A DNA stretch of 64,000 nucleotides from Coccinella septempunctata (taxonomy: Eukaryota > Arthropoda > Insecta > Coleoptera > Coccinellidae): contig NC_058192.1 of assembly GCF_907165205.1 (NCBI RefSeq), positions 930,001 to 994,000 on the forward strand, written 5' to 3'. The position numbers were made by a program, and so were the translations under genes. Within the stretch, counting starts at the first letter, position 1. The number at the start of each line of letters is the position of its first letter. The notes below the pieces were generated by a model. It made no database searches. It was not told where the DNA came from and worked only from the letters and a program-made list of their open reading frames with translations. This document shows positions 1 through 13,137 of the stretch, piece by piece.

Positions 1-3000
1 CAGTCTTCTCGGTTTTCGGTTGGCTTTGAGTAACAGCTGTTTCCTCGGAAGGTTCTGTATCTTTCGGCGTTATGAAGCAGGATTTATCATTATCTCCTTG
101 TTCAGGAGTCTCTCCAGCTTGTATTCTGGCTAATTTACTGATGTTCACGTTAACCGTCAAGTTATTCCTTTTTCGAAAACCTTTTTTTCGTTTTAGACTC
201 GAAGTTTTTTCCTTAGGGGCATTGATTTCACATGCGTCTTCTATGAACTTTTCTTCGGATTCCCCTGTTACTGTGGGTTGAATTTCAGGTTTTTCTGTAT
301 ATCCTGATATCTCTTCACCAGCATCAGGAACTCCTTTCGATTTTTCCTCAATAATATCGGCTTCACATTCTTGCACGTTTTTCTCCACTGACTCTTCAGC
401 AACTCTTTCTTCTTTATCGTTTATTCTCCCTTCTGAAGTTGGCAATTCTCCCGAAACAGGGATTTGACTGTTGTGTGTTTCTTCAGTTTTCGATGGATTG
501 ACGTTACTTTCAGAGCTACTCTCATCGTCGGAAGAATTTGTAACGCAGGATAAAGACGCTTTTCTCACTAAGCTTCTCGATTTTTTCTTAGGGGTTCTAA
601 CTGGTCTTCTAGTTCGAACGTTTGGCAACCTTAGTTTGAGAAACCGTTTATATTTCATCTTTGTATCTTTTTTATCTCCCGATTCACTTAAAGTTTGGTC
701 TGGGGTTTCTTTGTCGTTCAGGTCACTTTGTGAGTTACCTCTTTCTACCTTCTCAATTTTTTCTTGACTCTCCTTATTCTCTTCTGCAGGTGCTGGTGAA
801 TCTGCTGAGCAGTCTGCATGTAAAATGTTTTGTTTTTCAGGAGGAAGCTGTTTTAGTTGCGTTTCAAATTCGTCGGATTCGATCACTGCTGTGTTCGTTG
901 GAATTTCTATTTGTTCTTGCTCCAACATTGCTTGATTGTTGTTTTCTTCCTTTGGTTCATTTTCGAGTAACAAAACTGAGTTCGTTGGTTGTGCTATTTT
1001 GTCAGTCTCATTTATATTTGGAACTTTTGTGTCGGTTTCATCTGCATCTATTGATTTTTCCTCGTTTTTTAGTGTGATTTTCGGTGTCGTTATTACTGTT
1101 TGAAAATTTTGGGGAAGTTGGATTTTAATTGCACTCTTTTGGGCATTACCATTCAAAGCATCGGTTTCACTCTGATCCCTTTCTATATTTTCGGTCACGT
1201 TATTATTCTTGGAATCCTCTGCTAGAATTTCCCCTTCTGTACAAGAATTTCCAGTATCTGTGGTTTGTAATCTTTCATTCAATTCATTTGAGTTGGCACT
1301 GATCATTGTTTCTTTCGCTGTAGTTTCTTGTTTTGTTGTTCCTATCTTCCCATTTGATTTGTTTTCTTTCTCTGCCGATTCTTTTTTTAGTATAATCCTT
1401 GCAATGCTTTCTACGATCTCTTCCTCAGCTTCCCCCTCGTTTTGGACCAATTTAGGCAAATTTACAGGACTTTCCGCGTTACTAGATAACACGATATTCA
1501 AAGTACTAACACTTGTCCTTTGCGGAAGAATCTGATCGGGGGAAAAACTATTCTCCAACTCGAAAAAATTCTCAACGGCATCCGAAAATTCTTCGTTTAT
1601 GTTTTCGTCGTCACTTATTTCCGACTCTGATTCCGAGTCAACTTTTTTTCTTTCACCTTCGTCTTCACCGGGATTATCGAGGACTTGTATGACCGTACTG
1701 CTTTTCTCGACGTAAATTTTATTTTTCGCGTGGTTTTTGTTGGTCTTCGGTTCCCCATTCCTGATTTCTTTCTCGATGTTGCTGTTGAATTCGTTGAGGT
1801 CCAACAGGTTTTTGGTGATTTCAGTTTCCAGCAAGGCGATTTCTTCCGTTAGGTTCGACGACGATGTGGAATGTGGAGGAGGAGATATACCGGGTGGTGT
1901 TTGTTCGACGGTTGGTTGGGTACTTACTTGTGAGGTGGCTGGGGGTAGAGTTATCGCTAATAAATCTGAGAGAGGACTCACCGCTGTATCTGCCGTTTTA
2001 TTTTCCGCAGTCATATGGACCAATTCTGGAACATATTTGAGGGTGAAGGGGGCGTTTATCGCAGAGGGTTTTACTTACCTTCACCCCTCACCTTCTCCAG
2101 CAGCACCCCCTCGTTACCTGACTCGTTATCAGTGCCTACAGGCGGTCCCCAGATCCTCATCAGAAACGGCTTCAGCTGGGTCTTGTTCAGCTCGCTGTAA
2201 GCCGTTTCCAAGTCCCCATGATTGGCAGTCAGAACTGTTACTATGTCCTCCCTGCTGTAATCTCCCCTGGAGGCAATTTCTGCATACTGAAATAAACATG
2301 GAATACCAAATTAACTGAAGATTGATTGATGATGATTCCGTAGAATATTCTTACCTTCTTTTGCCTCTGTTCAACGCACTCCGTCACAGCAGGCCACAAG
2401 ACACCTTTGTGGAGGATCAAAGCTTCACGAGCCTCTTTCTCAGAGATGGTTCCGATAATGTTCATCGGCATCTCTCGACCCATCTGAGTAGCGAGAGTTA
2501 CCACGCTTGTTAGCGTAGTCTTCCAATTCTGCTTCAACCATTCTATAGGATTCATGTCTTTGCATTGGTTCAGTGCTATCTGGACCTCGTCTGCACTGAA
2601 CTTGTATTGCTCCGCTTCCTGAAACATATATCTTTCTTATTCTTGCCAATCTACGAATTTCAAGGGATTTATCTGTCGCCAAAACCGACGGACCAATGAC
2701 CACCATGGTCTACAAATTATACTAACCCTTAGAAGCTTCACCAGTTCCATGCCTTGGGCTTTGTAAGTATCGTGTCTTTGAAAGCTGAGATCTGAGGCGA
2801 AATCTGGTCGAATTTCTTTCGAATAAGACTTGGAACCATCCTGTAAAAACAGTTTCAATGATGTAAAACGGTCATGGAGAATTTATCTGGGGATGAAATG
2901 TAAACAAAACGGTGATACTGAAAAATGCACTCTTCAAATCAAAGCCTTTCACTGCCACAAGAAAAAAAGAAACGAAAATAAATGTTAGATGGGGATGAAA

Positions 3001-6000
3001 CACATTTATGCACACCATGTAAACATCCCTCGATGGTCTCCTTCTGGCATCCGGTCTCCTCACGTCCGATATAGAAGATCTTCTAGAAGCCATGGGTCTT
3101 CTATCTCTTGGTGAAGTTCTTTCGATGTAGACGTTATCAGGGTAGTCGAAAGGGGAGGGACTATGTTCTCTACTTCCCGGTAAACTCTGGAAATCGGCAC
3201 AAATATCACCTTTACTTAACCCACCAAGGTATAAATTACCTGAGAATCTGTGGTGAATGAGTGTCTACTGGATGACCTATAAAGTGACCACTGGGAACCT
3301 TTCCTGGAAGAGTCGTGAAGAGAACGAGATCTTTGCAAATTCCTCTTGAGGTTCCTGCTCGAAGGTCTACTCCTAGTAATCTTATCGTTGTCCATGGACA
3401 CCAGAGGGACATCCTCGTATGTCTGAAAGAACACGAGAAATCAAGACTTGGATCCAACCAAAAAAGGGGGGAATTTACTTGAGTGGCAGCGCCTTGAGGT
3501 GGAGGAGACGTCGAAGTACTCATAGTTTTAACCTTTGGTTCACTTTCACTGTTTTTCAAACTCGATTGTCTTATTACAGTTTGCGTTTGCGAAACTCCGT
3601 CACAGCGTGAGACTTTACTGAACACTTCTTGGTCTTTGCTAACGTTTTTATCAACATTCGGCACTACGTTTTCTTTCTCAATTTCACTGGTCGATATTTC
3701 TAGATCTTCTTCTCCTGCGAAAACAGGAAAAGAAATTGGTTAACTAACACAAAAACACAAGTACAACTAAAAGAACACCGATGAACAACTACAACAGCAC
3801 AAGGAAGTAAAAAAATGGTTTGCTAGTATTTGGTTTGCAAGGTAGAAAATTTGGTTCCGGGCCAAAAGGATATCTTTCGATTTGTCCTACCTTTCTTCTG
3901 GTCCATCTCTTTCTTTATCTCATCTTTGGGCATTTTCAGGTTTCCCAGTTTGTTCATCAGAGACTCTGTCTCGCTACAGTCTCTGCTGTAGTTGTCCGAT
4001 GATCCGCTGGTTTGCATCTTGTGTTCTTTCTTTTTGGATTTGGACGGTGGTAAGTTCTTGGGAGAGAGAAAGTTCGGCTCTTCAGGTTGCTCGACCGATT
4101 TCGCAGCGTCTGTTCTGGTTTTGCAGCAGATCGAGCAGATCTTGGTGTCGAAATCATTGACGAAGGTGCAATGTTCGCATTCCCAGGACATTTCGGGTTC
4201 CACTTTCAACACAGGCTTATCCAAATGTTCCTCTTCAGACGAATCTTCCTCTATTATTTCTTTCTGGCTTTCCGATTGGTACTCATCGTCACTATCGCTG
4301 GATTTTGCAACGCTACGACGTCCTCTACTCAGCGAAACCCTGTCCACCAAGTCTATGGTGTTCCTTCGTTGAACTTCCCGAGGTGCGGACATAGGGTCCC
4401 TCAGGGATCTTTTCCTATCGGTGAATCTGCTGCTGGAACTCTTCCTCTCGTTCCTATCGTGGTAACTGAAAGTAGATCTTCTGTCATCCTCTTCGTCGGA
4501 ATCGCTGTGCTTGTACTTCCTTCTGCTCTTCCTGCTCAACGTGGATTTTCTTGATTTGACGCTCTGGGTGGGTGATGCTGGTCTTGATTGGTTGTGAGCC
4601 ACTTGATTCATCGGCATAGGGTATGGGTACATGGAGGGAGGCGGACCGTGCCAGGTTCCCATCCACATGGGGTTCATAGGGTAGGCACCGGGTACCATGT
4701 TCAAGCTCATATTACTACCGGATCTCCTGGGTTCTCCCCAGGTACCCCATTGTTCCGGCGGCATTTGACCTTGGCAGCACGGAGGGTAGTTCAGATGGGC
4801 GGTTGAATGGGCCTGCAATAAGTGGTCGAAACCTTAACACCTTTCAGGGTGAAGATTACGTTCGTCATACCTGTTGCATTGGAACAAAGCCGTGATGTTG
4901 ATGTTGGTGAGGAATGTTGTTCAGGTCGAAAACAGAGGCACTGTGATGCTTTTGAGATGGTGGTATCGAGAACGTGCTGAATTTCCTCTGTAAAGGTCTG
5001 CCTGTTGTTTGGCTCCATCTGTCCCTGTCGGAATCTGGATAACAGCTGTTTCGGCTTTGCTGTAAAGAATAAGCTGAAGCTAGTTTCGTTTTGAGCTTGG
5101 AGGAATCGTGAACAGTTGGCTGAGTGAAGTGAAAATTTGTTAGGAATATCAAAAATAAGTTATCATACAAGGATTTTAATGTAACCTTGAAATATTGGTG
5201 AGAAAATTCCAAAATTATTTGTTATCCTAATAAGGTTTTACCTGATCAAAATCGTCGCAATTCGAAGATAAATTCGGTGTCGTGCCCCTCATGAACATTT
5301 GGTGCTGGCGGTATCTTTGTTGCAGAGATGGACTAGGACTCGAAACACTCATTCTATCAGGTGATGCCCTGGGATCTATGAATAGAAACAACTTGTCGGG
5401 TATAATACTCAATTTCGAAGCTATTTTTCACTTACAGGGGTGATTTGACGGTGGCGGAGTGGGAGGCAAAGGTCTTGATCCCATCATCTTCTTAAGACTT
5501 CCCATCTTATCTTTGAATGAAAACAAGTTGTCTTTTTTCAGTAACGATCCTATTCCCTAAAATAAAACCTACATTATCGCTTCAACTTTCCTGAAAAGTA
5601 GGCACACTTAGTTACTTTCATGATTGCAGGATGGCTCACTCGTTATAATGGTTGGTGCATAAGCTGGCCATCAAAAAAGCAGGTTGGTAACAACACTAAA
5701 CAAACATAGTCAAAAATATTATGGGTGAAGAAGGAAACACTATCACATTGAAAAAAATTAGCTGATTTTGTCACATAAGTTCCACAAAGGGACATGAATA
5801 AATAAAATTGGACTCATATGACTAGTGGCTATAGAGGGTTATTACGTTAGAAGAAAATAAACATAATAAAATTAAATTGTGTAAGGTATTGGCGTGAAGG
5901 CTTTGATTTGGTGGATGCTTTGTTCTTAATATATAGGATATATAAGAGCATAATCCAAGAAGAGACACAAGAGGCTATTCCTATGTTCTAACAAGTTGAA

Positions 6001-7057
6001 AGACAGATAAAACAAAACAACAAAGAGTTCCTTTCATATGGGTAAACTACTGTTATACAGGGGTGGGTCTTTGACTTGTAAGATTAATTTCCTTCATCCT
6101 TTGCTTTCTTATTTAAATTTTTGAGGCCTCCCCTTGATGTCACTTCCTGCCTACGCTTCTATTGAAAACATTTTTTGCCACCTACCTGATTTGCTCGTGA
6201 AGGTGTTGGACTGGGACATGGGGATGGACCTACAGACCCTGCTCTTCTGCGTCTGGGCGGGGGTACGGGGGGTACAGCTGGTTCTCCTTTCGGGGGTAAC
6301 GGGGGTAGCAACGGCTGGGAATGACGAAGATCGATTGCCTGCAGAAAAAATGTAGAATGTACTTGTTTTAAATATAATGCAATTAATCGAATTCAGGATC
6401 TTGCCTTTCTGATATGGGTATGTCGCTTGGGGTGTCTGTGAAACATGTCATCACAAGAAGGACAAAATATTTGTGCACATTGATCACATTTAAGGGCTGG
6501 TACTGGTGAACCACATAGTTGGCAGTGCAAACCATCATTGTATGCTGAAAAAACAAATCCTCAATTCAGAAAACCTCCCCCAATGCCATGATTATTGGGC
6601 CCAAAATGCAATGTACAAATGGTGAATGCGCTAATTCAACTTACCCTTTGAGAGCAGTTTCTCTGAAGTAAACCTCATTATTATAAAGAGTTTGAAGACA
6701 TAACTGATCAAACTAACTTAATGGCTGTGTATAACTCCTCCATTCAATTCAAAAAGAACAAACCGAATAACTCAGAATCGGATTGAAAAAACCCAATTCA
6801 CAATAATTCTAGAAAGTCCTTTTTCAAATAAAACAAAACTTTATTGTATTCGTTTATTTAATTTTAACTCATCCCCATATGTATTTTCGCAGATACTTAC
6901 TATTTCCGTTTTTGTTCATTAAAGGAGCATTGGAATATTGCCCAAATTCAATAACTTCATAGTCCGGTTCTGGAAATTTTCCATGTTTGGAAATTTTTGA
7001 TTTTGCATCATCTGTTGGTATGGGTGGTGGTGGGGGACCACCCGATCCGCTTTTATT
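1..7057 (-). CDS. LUBEL: LUBEL, linear-ubiquitin E3 ligase (HOIP homologue), N-terminal and middle part
   Basis: Partial gene running off the left edge. LUBEL is the insect HOIP homologue that builds Met1-linked ubiquitin chains in immune and stress signalling. Coding exons in transcription order: 7057-6901, 6544-6405, 6338-6186, 5556-5436, 5375-5242, 5119-4871, 4812-3891, 3714-3479, 3422-3240, 3186-3016, 2840-2727, 2618-2355, 2286-2079, 2025-1; all phases join, giving about 1,690 codons. Exon 2 encodes a B-box-like finger (HCQLCG, CDQC, CPSC, FHRH). The 922-base exon holds an NZF finger (WECEHCTF ... CSICCKTR) at about 4140-4200. The 2618-2355 and 2286-2079 exons encode the UBA-like segment (EAEQYKFSADEVQIAL, AVTECVEQRQKK, KTQLKPFLMRIWGPP), which in HOIP binds partner UBL domains. 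The 2-kb last exon is low-complexity and acidic. The RING-IBR-RING/LDD region is not in the window. The most 5' exon is unresolved. The identification is firm; exact ends of the shorter exons are inferred from splice consensus. Confidence 0.9.
5557..6185 (-). other. LUBEL intron, 629 bases
   Basis: Non-coding intron between the exons at 6338-6186 and 5556-5436, the longest LUBEL intron in the window. I see no conserved exon, RNA gene or recognisable repeat in it. Confidence 0.7.
6339..6404 (-). other. GC-AG intron in LUBEL
   Basis: This 66-base intron separates the B-box exon from the next proline-rich exon. The donor reads AAG then gcaaga, not GT. Reading on through the donor meets an in-frame stop four codons later, and no usable GT lies close by. 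The acceptor is a normal ctgcag. Phase 0 on both sides keeps the frame, so a GC donor is the simplest reading. Confidence 0.75.
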
Positions 7058-7469
7058 CTAAAAATAATCCAAATTTACAATCAGAAAATCTAAATATTAT
7101 GAATGTCATTGACTTTTATATTCGAATAAGATCCATTCTATAAATTTTAAAGCGAAAACTATTCAAAAAATATTAACCACATTTTATACTGATTCCAATA
7201 AGAATATACATTCTCATAAAGTTTTCCATATAAAATTATGAGGCCGCGAATCAATTCCTTCAAAAATGCCGACATTCGGAGAAAATGAATAACAAGCTTC
7301 AGCATTTCAAATTTAAATTTAGACTGGTAATATTTAGCGCTGCTCTGTTGGCCACGCCAATTTTTTTGTAAAATGGGATGTAGAAAAGAACATGGCGGTT
7401 AAGTTGACAAAGCTGCGATACATTGAAAAATTTTAGTAAAATTCGGTCCAGTTTTAAAAACAATATTTT
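7058..7469. promoter_or_regulatory. Shared 5' region between divergent LUBEL and the ZAD zinc-finger gene
   Basis: The first certain LUBEL exon (minus) and the ZAD gene start (plus) are only about 410 bases apart, so promoters and 5' UTRs of both genes must lie here or overlap. A possible first LUBEL coding exon is 7305-7210 on the minus strand: ATG at 7305, 32 codons, then an AAT|GTATAT donor in phase 0, compatible with the acceptor at 7058. Its product is hydrophobic (starts MLKLVIHFLRMSAFLKELIR), unlike the rest of the protein, so I do not adopt it. No TATA box is evident. Confidence 0.5.
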
Positions 7470-9352
7470 ATGACGATGTATTCATTGCCAAATTTTTGTC
7501 GAGTATGTCTGAAATATGAGAAGAACCTGATAGACCTGGCACATATAGAAAATGAACCAAGTGAAACGCTAATGAGTAAATTGGAACAATGTGTATCTGA
7601 AGTGGTATGTCTAATTTGTTGTTTATTTTAACATGTATTGATATTTTCTGTTTGTAGGATTGGACGGCATTCAAACCTCTTCTATGTCATCCTTGTATCA
7701 AAAGACTGAACATTGCCTTTACATTCAAGAGGCAATGTATGCAATCAGCCACTGTACTGAAAAGTTATGTTGAACTTCTGAAAGATAGTCAGAAGAAAAA
7801 TGAATCTCAGAATACATCTGCAGCTGATGCACAGCCAGCACCTGGGGCTTTTATGGTTTTACCTAATCAAAAATTTCTCAAAATTGTTGTGGGCCCACAA
7901 CAACAGAACTCGTTTCAAAATGTTTTCCTCAATTTGATTCCAACTGGTACCACAGGTAATTTGAACACAAATTCTACTCTAGCTCCTGTAACCATAAATC
8001 CTGTTCCTCCTAAAGATTCAGTGAATACGAGTAAAGATAATAACCAAAATGTTTTCGTCAATCTTAATAACACTATGCAGAAATATGTACCAATTGCACC
8101 TGGCAAGCCAGCAGTTAAAACTTCTGCGAATAGTACACCAGTAATAAACCAATTATTAACAGATACAAAAACCGAAGAACTTAGTGTAGAAATAGATCCT
8201 ACGATATTTGGATTGGGATGTTCCGATTCAGAGAGCTCTGGTCAGGAGGATGAAGTGAATGACTGGGATGAAGTTATTTCACAAAGTCAAATAAATTCTA
8301 AAGAAATGTCGAAAATGAATGGTGAAAAGGGGAAAGGGAAGAAGGGTGGTGCGTTTGGAAATTATGTTCCTATTTTACCAAAACATGCGGCTGACTTTTT
8401 TAACTCGGGACAGCATTTCCTCTCAGCTGATGTTTCCACAGAAGAAGAAGGTGGTAATAAGATTTTCAGCTGTGAAACATGCCAGGTGAACTTTGCGAAT
8501 GTGAAAGCCTTGAAGAACCATATCAAAATGTTTCATATGGGAAAATATCCCTTCAAATGCGAATTTTGTTATGCGGAGTATGTTACTAGAGTCGACTATG
8601 AAATGTGTGTGAATTTCCATAAAACTAGTAATGAGAACGAGGAATCGTTGACGCTAAAAGATTTCGCAAATGTTTCAATGTCGTCCCAACAATCTTCACA
8701 GTCAGCTTCTGATGGTGAAAGTAATGGAGCACCAGGTCCCGGCGAAGAAGGAATGATATTTTCTTGCGAACTTTGCAAAAGGCAATTTAACAGTTCCACT
8801 GGATTGTTAAGACACAAGGTTCGAAAGCATCATCAGAAAAACAAGAAGAAATACTTCATAAAGGGTATGAAGAACGCCAAATGTGATATTTGTAACCGCG
8901 AATTTTCTACACAATCTTACATGCAACTTCATAGGAAATTACATTTAAGAGATGATGTTGGTTATAAATATAAGGTATTCGGCAAAAGTAAATATTCTGA
9001 AGCCGACAATAAAGACGGAAAAGAAAAGTCTCCCAAACGGAAGAATGAGGAGGAGGTGAAGAATGAAGCTGAGACGATAGATGTAACTCCTGATATAACG
9101 CTAGAACGGGAAACTGAGGAAGATACTGATTCTGAAGGCGAAAATCCAAGTAAAAGATTATGCGATAGACTAGAGAATTTAACACCAGAGGTAGAGATAA
9201 CTAGAGTCGTTAAAGCTAAAGAAGAAAAGATGGATGACAGTAATGATGATAATCCTTTGAAAATGGACATTGACGAAAGCTCTAAAGAATCCACTGTCAA
9301 GGATGAAACGAATGATGCTACTTGTGAAAATGACACTAGTGAAGTTCAATGA
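7470..9352 (+). CDS. ZAD-domain C2H2 zinc-finger protein
   Basis: Two exons, 7470-7604 and 7658-9352, with a 53-base intron in phase 0, encode 609 residues. The N-terminus is a ZAD, the arthropod zinc-finger-associated dimerisation domain: C10-x2-C13 (FCRVC) in exon 1 pairs with C55-x2-C58 (LCHPC) at the start of exon 2. The middle is low-complexity, followed by an acidic patch (SDSESSGQEDEVNDWDE). C2H2 fingers begin near residues 317 (FSCETCQVNF), 415 (FSCELCKRQF) and 454 (AKCDICNREF). A fourth unit near 346 (FKCEFCYAEY) has a displaced distal ligand (MCVNFH) and may be degenerate. The tail is acidic with a basic SPKRK patch, a possible nuclear signal. Family knowledge implies a nuclear DNA-binding regulator; its targets cannot be inferred. 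Start chosen as the first Met before the ZAD cysteines; a second Met lies two codons on. Confidence 0.88.
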
Positions 9353-9933
9353 GAAATTTAGGTTTTATCATTTGATTTAAAAGTTTTTATCGATATCTAG
9401 ATCATCAGGGAATATAACTTGATGTTTCGTTTATTTAAAAATTACTAATCGAATCCAGCAAAATATTCAGTTTGCAATGTTCTCGACAGAAACCTTAGTG
9501 CCTATTCCAGAAGCAAAAAATATTGTATAAAGAGTAAATAGATATTCTTTTCTGCTCGTCTACATTCCGCGTAAATCAACTTGTTATACAACAAATTTAC
9601 ATTATTTATCAAATTATATTTTTAATCGTTTAGTTTCTTACTAAATCCTTTGAACATATCATTCTGCTTATCAGAAATGAAGATACAAAAATGTGTAGAA
9701 GGGCAGGAATAATCACTTTGAATTTTTGTGATGTGTTTAATTGACTATCGACTTTATTTTATATTTAACCTATAACAACTAGGATTAAGTGATTTCTTTA
9801 TTGCCCACAAGTATTATCATTTATTTAGAACTTGTTCATTATTATTCAAATTTTTTTTTCCTGGAACAAATATACAATTTATATTTTTAGGTATACACAT
9901 AATGTTTATTAGCTGGTACGTCTTTATAATAAA
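9353..9933 (+). other. 3' UTR of the ZAD gene with candidate poly(A) signal
   Basis: AT-rich sequence after the stop codon. The clearest AATAAA is at 9928-9933, about 575 bases after the stop. No coding potential is seen. Confidence 0.45.
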
Positions 9934-10851
9934 GTTGAAATTTTTGAGGTGTCTTCGTTATTTACATTTGGGCATAAGAAGAGATACTGATGTTTTCATT
10001 GCTTTTAAATAAAAGGAATCTAAGAGCGGTGCACTTTTTCATATTATGCCACGTCATAGTTCTTTTAGCCATCGGAAAAAATAATAATCATAATCACTTG
10101 TGATTTATGAGCCATTATTCACTGGTCTATCAAACTTGATGGTCACGAGCACAGACAGGCTTTGAGCATAGAGTTATTGCAATATTGAGGTGATCTTTTC
10201 ACAATCGTGGATAATTTGTGATTTTTTTGGGGTTGATGGGGAAGAAGAGCTTCTTGTGTACTTACCACCCATTGTGGCATGTTCCTGGTGTTTCGCAATC
10301 GATTAGAAGGGTTGGTTATGCTGATGGGGCGCCACTTGGCATCATTTTTGTTCTGGAATATTCATATGCTTCAGTGCTTATCGATAAAGCTCTTCTAGAG
10401 AAATAAATTGGGAATTTTCATCGATTTTCTAGTAAAAAATGATTGGTTGAAATTCGTAATTGCACTAGGTACTTTCAAGATAGAATTCTGTTGGGAGTTA
10501 AATTTGCCGAGTCGTCTCTTCAATTTTCAGCCATCGAATTCCATCTTTACTTGAACGTAAGAGTTTTCCCGCATTTTTGCGTGAAATCATATAAAATATC
10601 TTCGTTTTGTAACGAACACTAAGTTTCGGCTTAGATCTTAACGTACGAAAATTGCTTCTCAATATACTCTTTGCATTACAAGCGAGTGTTATATCTTCCG
10701 GATATTAAATTTGGAAGGATTAGGCAAACATCGAAAGCAATAGATCAGGAAATGATTACACTAGTAAAAGCCTAAATATATCCCAAAAGCTATTTTCGAA
10801 AGTAAGCCGACGTATTTATAAAAGTGTAACGACGCTGAAGCAATTTGGGTG
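9934..10851. other. Intergenic spacer
   Basis: AT-rich spacer without a supported gene, RNA or repeat. The 62-codon reading frame at 10218-10406 has no recognisable domain and no splice partner. Confidence 0.6.
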
Positions 10852-11143
10852 TAAAGCTGCATTCACAATCAATTCGCGGGCCGAAGTCCACTTCGGCACG
10901 AAATTAACCATTCGCAATAATCTTGGAACCAAATACTCAAATGAATCAAAAATGTAACTGATCAAAACATAAGCATCAGCATCATCTATAGCCGGCACGA
11001 AATTCCTTGCCGAAGTGATAGTTTGCAACTTGCAAGAAATTTTGTCTTGAATTTCATTGTGAATGGTAACGGAGAACGCCATCTGCTAAGCTTCCGTGCC
11101 GAAGTGCACTTCGGCCCGTGAATTGATTGTGAATGCAGCTTTA
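10852..11143. repeat. MITE, 292 bases, long terminal inverted repeats
   Basis: The ends TAAAGCTGCATTCACAATCA and its reverse complement form inverted repeats of about 50 bases, including the inner palindrome-like GCCGAAGTGCACTTCGGC seen in full at the right end. The element is flanked by GTG on both sides (10849-10851 and 11144-11146). Alternatively TA is the duplication, with ends starting AAGCTGC. The interior encodes nothing. It is a non-autonomous DNA transposon; the superfamily is not decided. Confidence 0.85.
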
Positions 11144-13137
11144 GTGTTTTATTAGCTAGCTAGACGAAATGGGGTAATCGGAATTTCATAAAATTGTGCT
11201 ATCATAAATAAGACGAAAAGATGTGTGGATTTTGATTTTCATCAGCAGCGGAGAAATTGATTTCTGGATAAAAGCTATGGTAAAACTTATTGCTAAAGCA
11301 AGTGGTTCAACCGTTCAACGAAAATTTCTAATAAGACACATGTGCGTTCTGTACGTTCAATGTTTATTGGATCAACAGCTCTTATTACTGTTTGGCCTTC
11401 AAGCTACAGAGCTGCATTTTATTGAGGAAGCTATATTTTATTGAAGAATTTGAAAAATTCCATCCATTCAATTATTCTTCGTGCATACGCAGATTATAAT
11501 GAATACTTTAAACATTTCAGATGAAGCTGATGCAGACTTAGGTATAGTTTTTCAAATACTTATAGATTGCGAACGATTATTTCCAGGTTTTTCTGATTTT
11601 TATATACAACTGGGGATGCCAGCTTTCTATAAAACCTGTTTACAGTGAATGTAACATAAGAATAATTCTCTCTGTATATAAATGCAAGAAATACTCTAGA
11701 AATTTCAAGAAACCTGGCACGTTCGAGGAATAGCTACAGATTTTCAGTTTTCCTGAACAAAAAGCGATGAGAAAACATGACAACCTGTTGTATTGCTAAA
11801 TTTCGATCGGGTAATTCGAGAACTGTATTATTTTCAATGGGAATCGACCGTGAATTACCAGAACCAATTCATCCTGCATCTATTGCTCGACATCCAATCG
11901 CAAAAAAGCTATTATTATCCAATTTTTGCGGCGCTGACTGAGGTTTTGACAGTTTCGAGAAGTGCCGCAAAACGAAGAGCGCTTTTCCAATAACAATAAC
12001 GCGTTCGAACCGCCTACTATTCTGAAGAAAACTCACATTCATTTTCCTGAAATTATCTCGGAAATAATGTTCACATTATAGCACATGGCACCACAGATTC
12101 ACTCGAAACTGTGGCCCATGGCGTTCTATCTCTCCGAGTTTCTAATATTAGTCTCGTTTGACACTATGCCAAAATTCGTGAGTATTAATAAAACATTCTT
12201 GTTCGTTGTAATAATGATCAATTTCGCATATGTGAGATTTATTATGTTACCCTTCAGTTTTCTACCCTATAGAACGCTACCTTCATCCTGTTCATTCACC
12301 CTCTGTAAAAAGTTCACACTTTTCTGATAATCCTATCGAAATCCTGAATAAGGAGAACTAAACCATCATCTTCTGATGTTTCCACCTTGAATTCGTTTAA
12401 AAAAAGAATGGTGGGGGCAGCATGCGTACGTCTTTAGTTTTTCTCAAATATGCAGGAAAACATTGATAATGAGTCATGGAAAGAAAACTATAATTATGAA
12501 TGGTGATTCAAAATTAATTTATTGACAAGGACAGACATGTTTCGAGAAACAGCATCCACAATGTTGAGGAAGGAGATATGTAGTTTGTTAAGTTGTACTG
12601 TTTTCATCTCAATTTTGCTGAAGATGGATATATTCTTTCAGCTCATTGGTCGATCATAGTACATATTTCTATAGAGATATCTCCACGAATATTCATCGTT
12701 AAATCAGGAGATTTTTCTACACCGAAACAAAAAAAGCTTTGGCTTTGTTGGAGTCGATACGTCTCTAAACAATCGCGTATGCAGTTTCAAAAAGGGACAG
12801 CAGACCAAAGCTATTATTTTTGGATGTTTAATGATTTACAGCAAGCTTTCTGAATTCTATTATTCAAAAAACAACTTAACGTAACATGATCGTTGCAATT
12901 TAGAAAGAAGAACTACTTATTTTTTATGTTCCAAAAATCGCGTTTCATCAAAGAAGAAAAAATCTTCGATTCTATGCTCTACGAACATAACCTAATTCAA
13001 TTAACAGAAAAATGTTTTGATTTCCTCGTGTATTTATTATTTAAGTGATTTTTGATTAGTTTGAATTAATTCCTTCGTGAATAAAAGGTCTTTTACGTAT
13101 TTCTTCTATTCACATCTGTCAATAAATTGGAACAATC
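11144..13137. other. Intergenic spacer before neuroguidin
   Basis: About 2 kb of AT-rich sequence. Several short open frames (for example 11793-11993 and 12085-12327) lack domains, codon bias or splice context. The last few hundred bases presumably hold the neuroguidin promoter and 5' UTR, but no core element is obvious. Confidence 0.55.
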
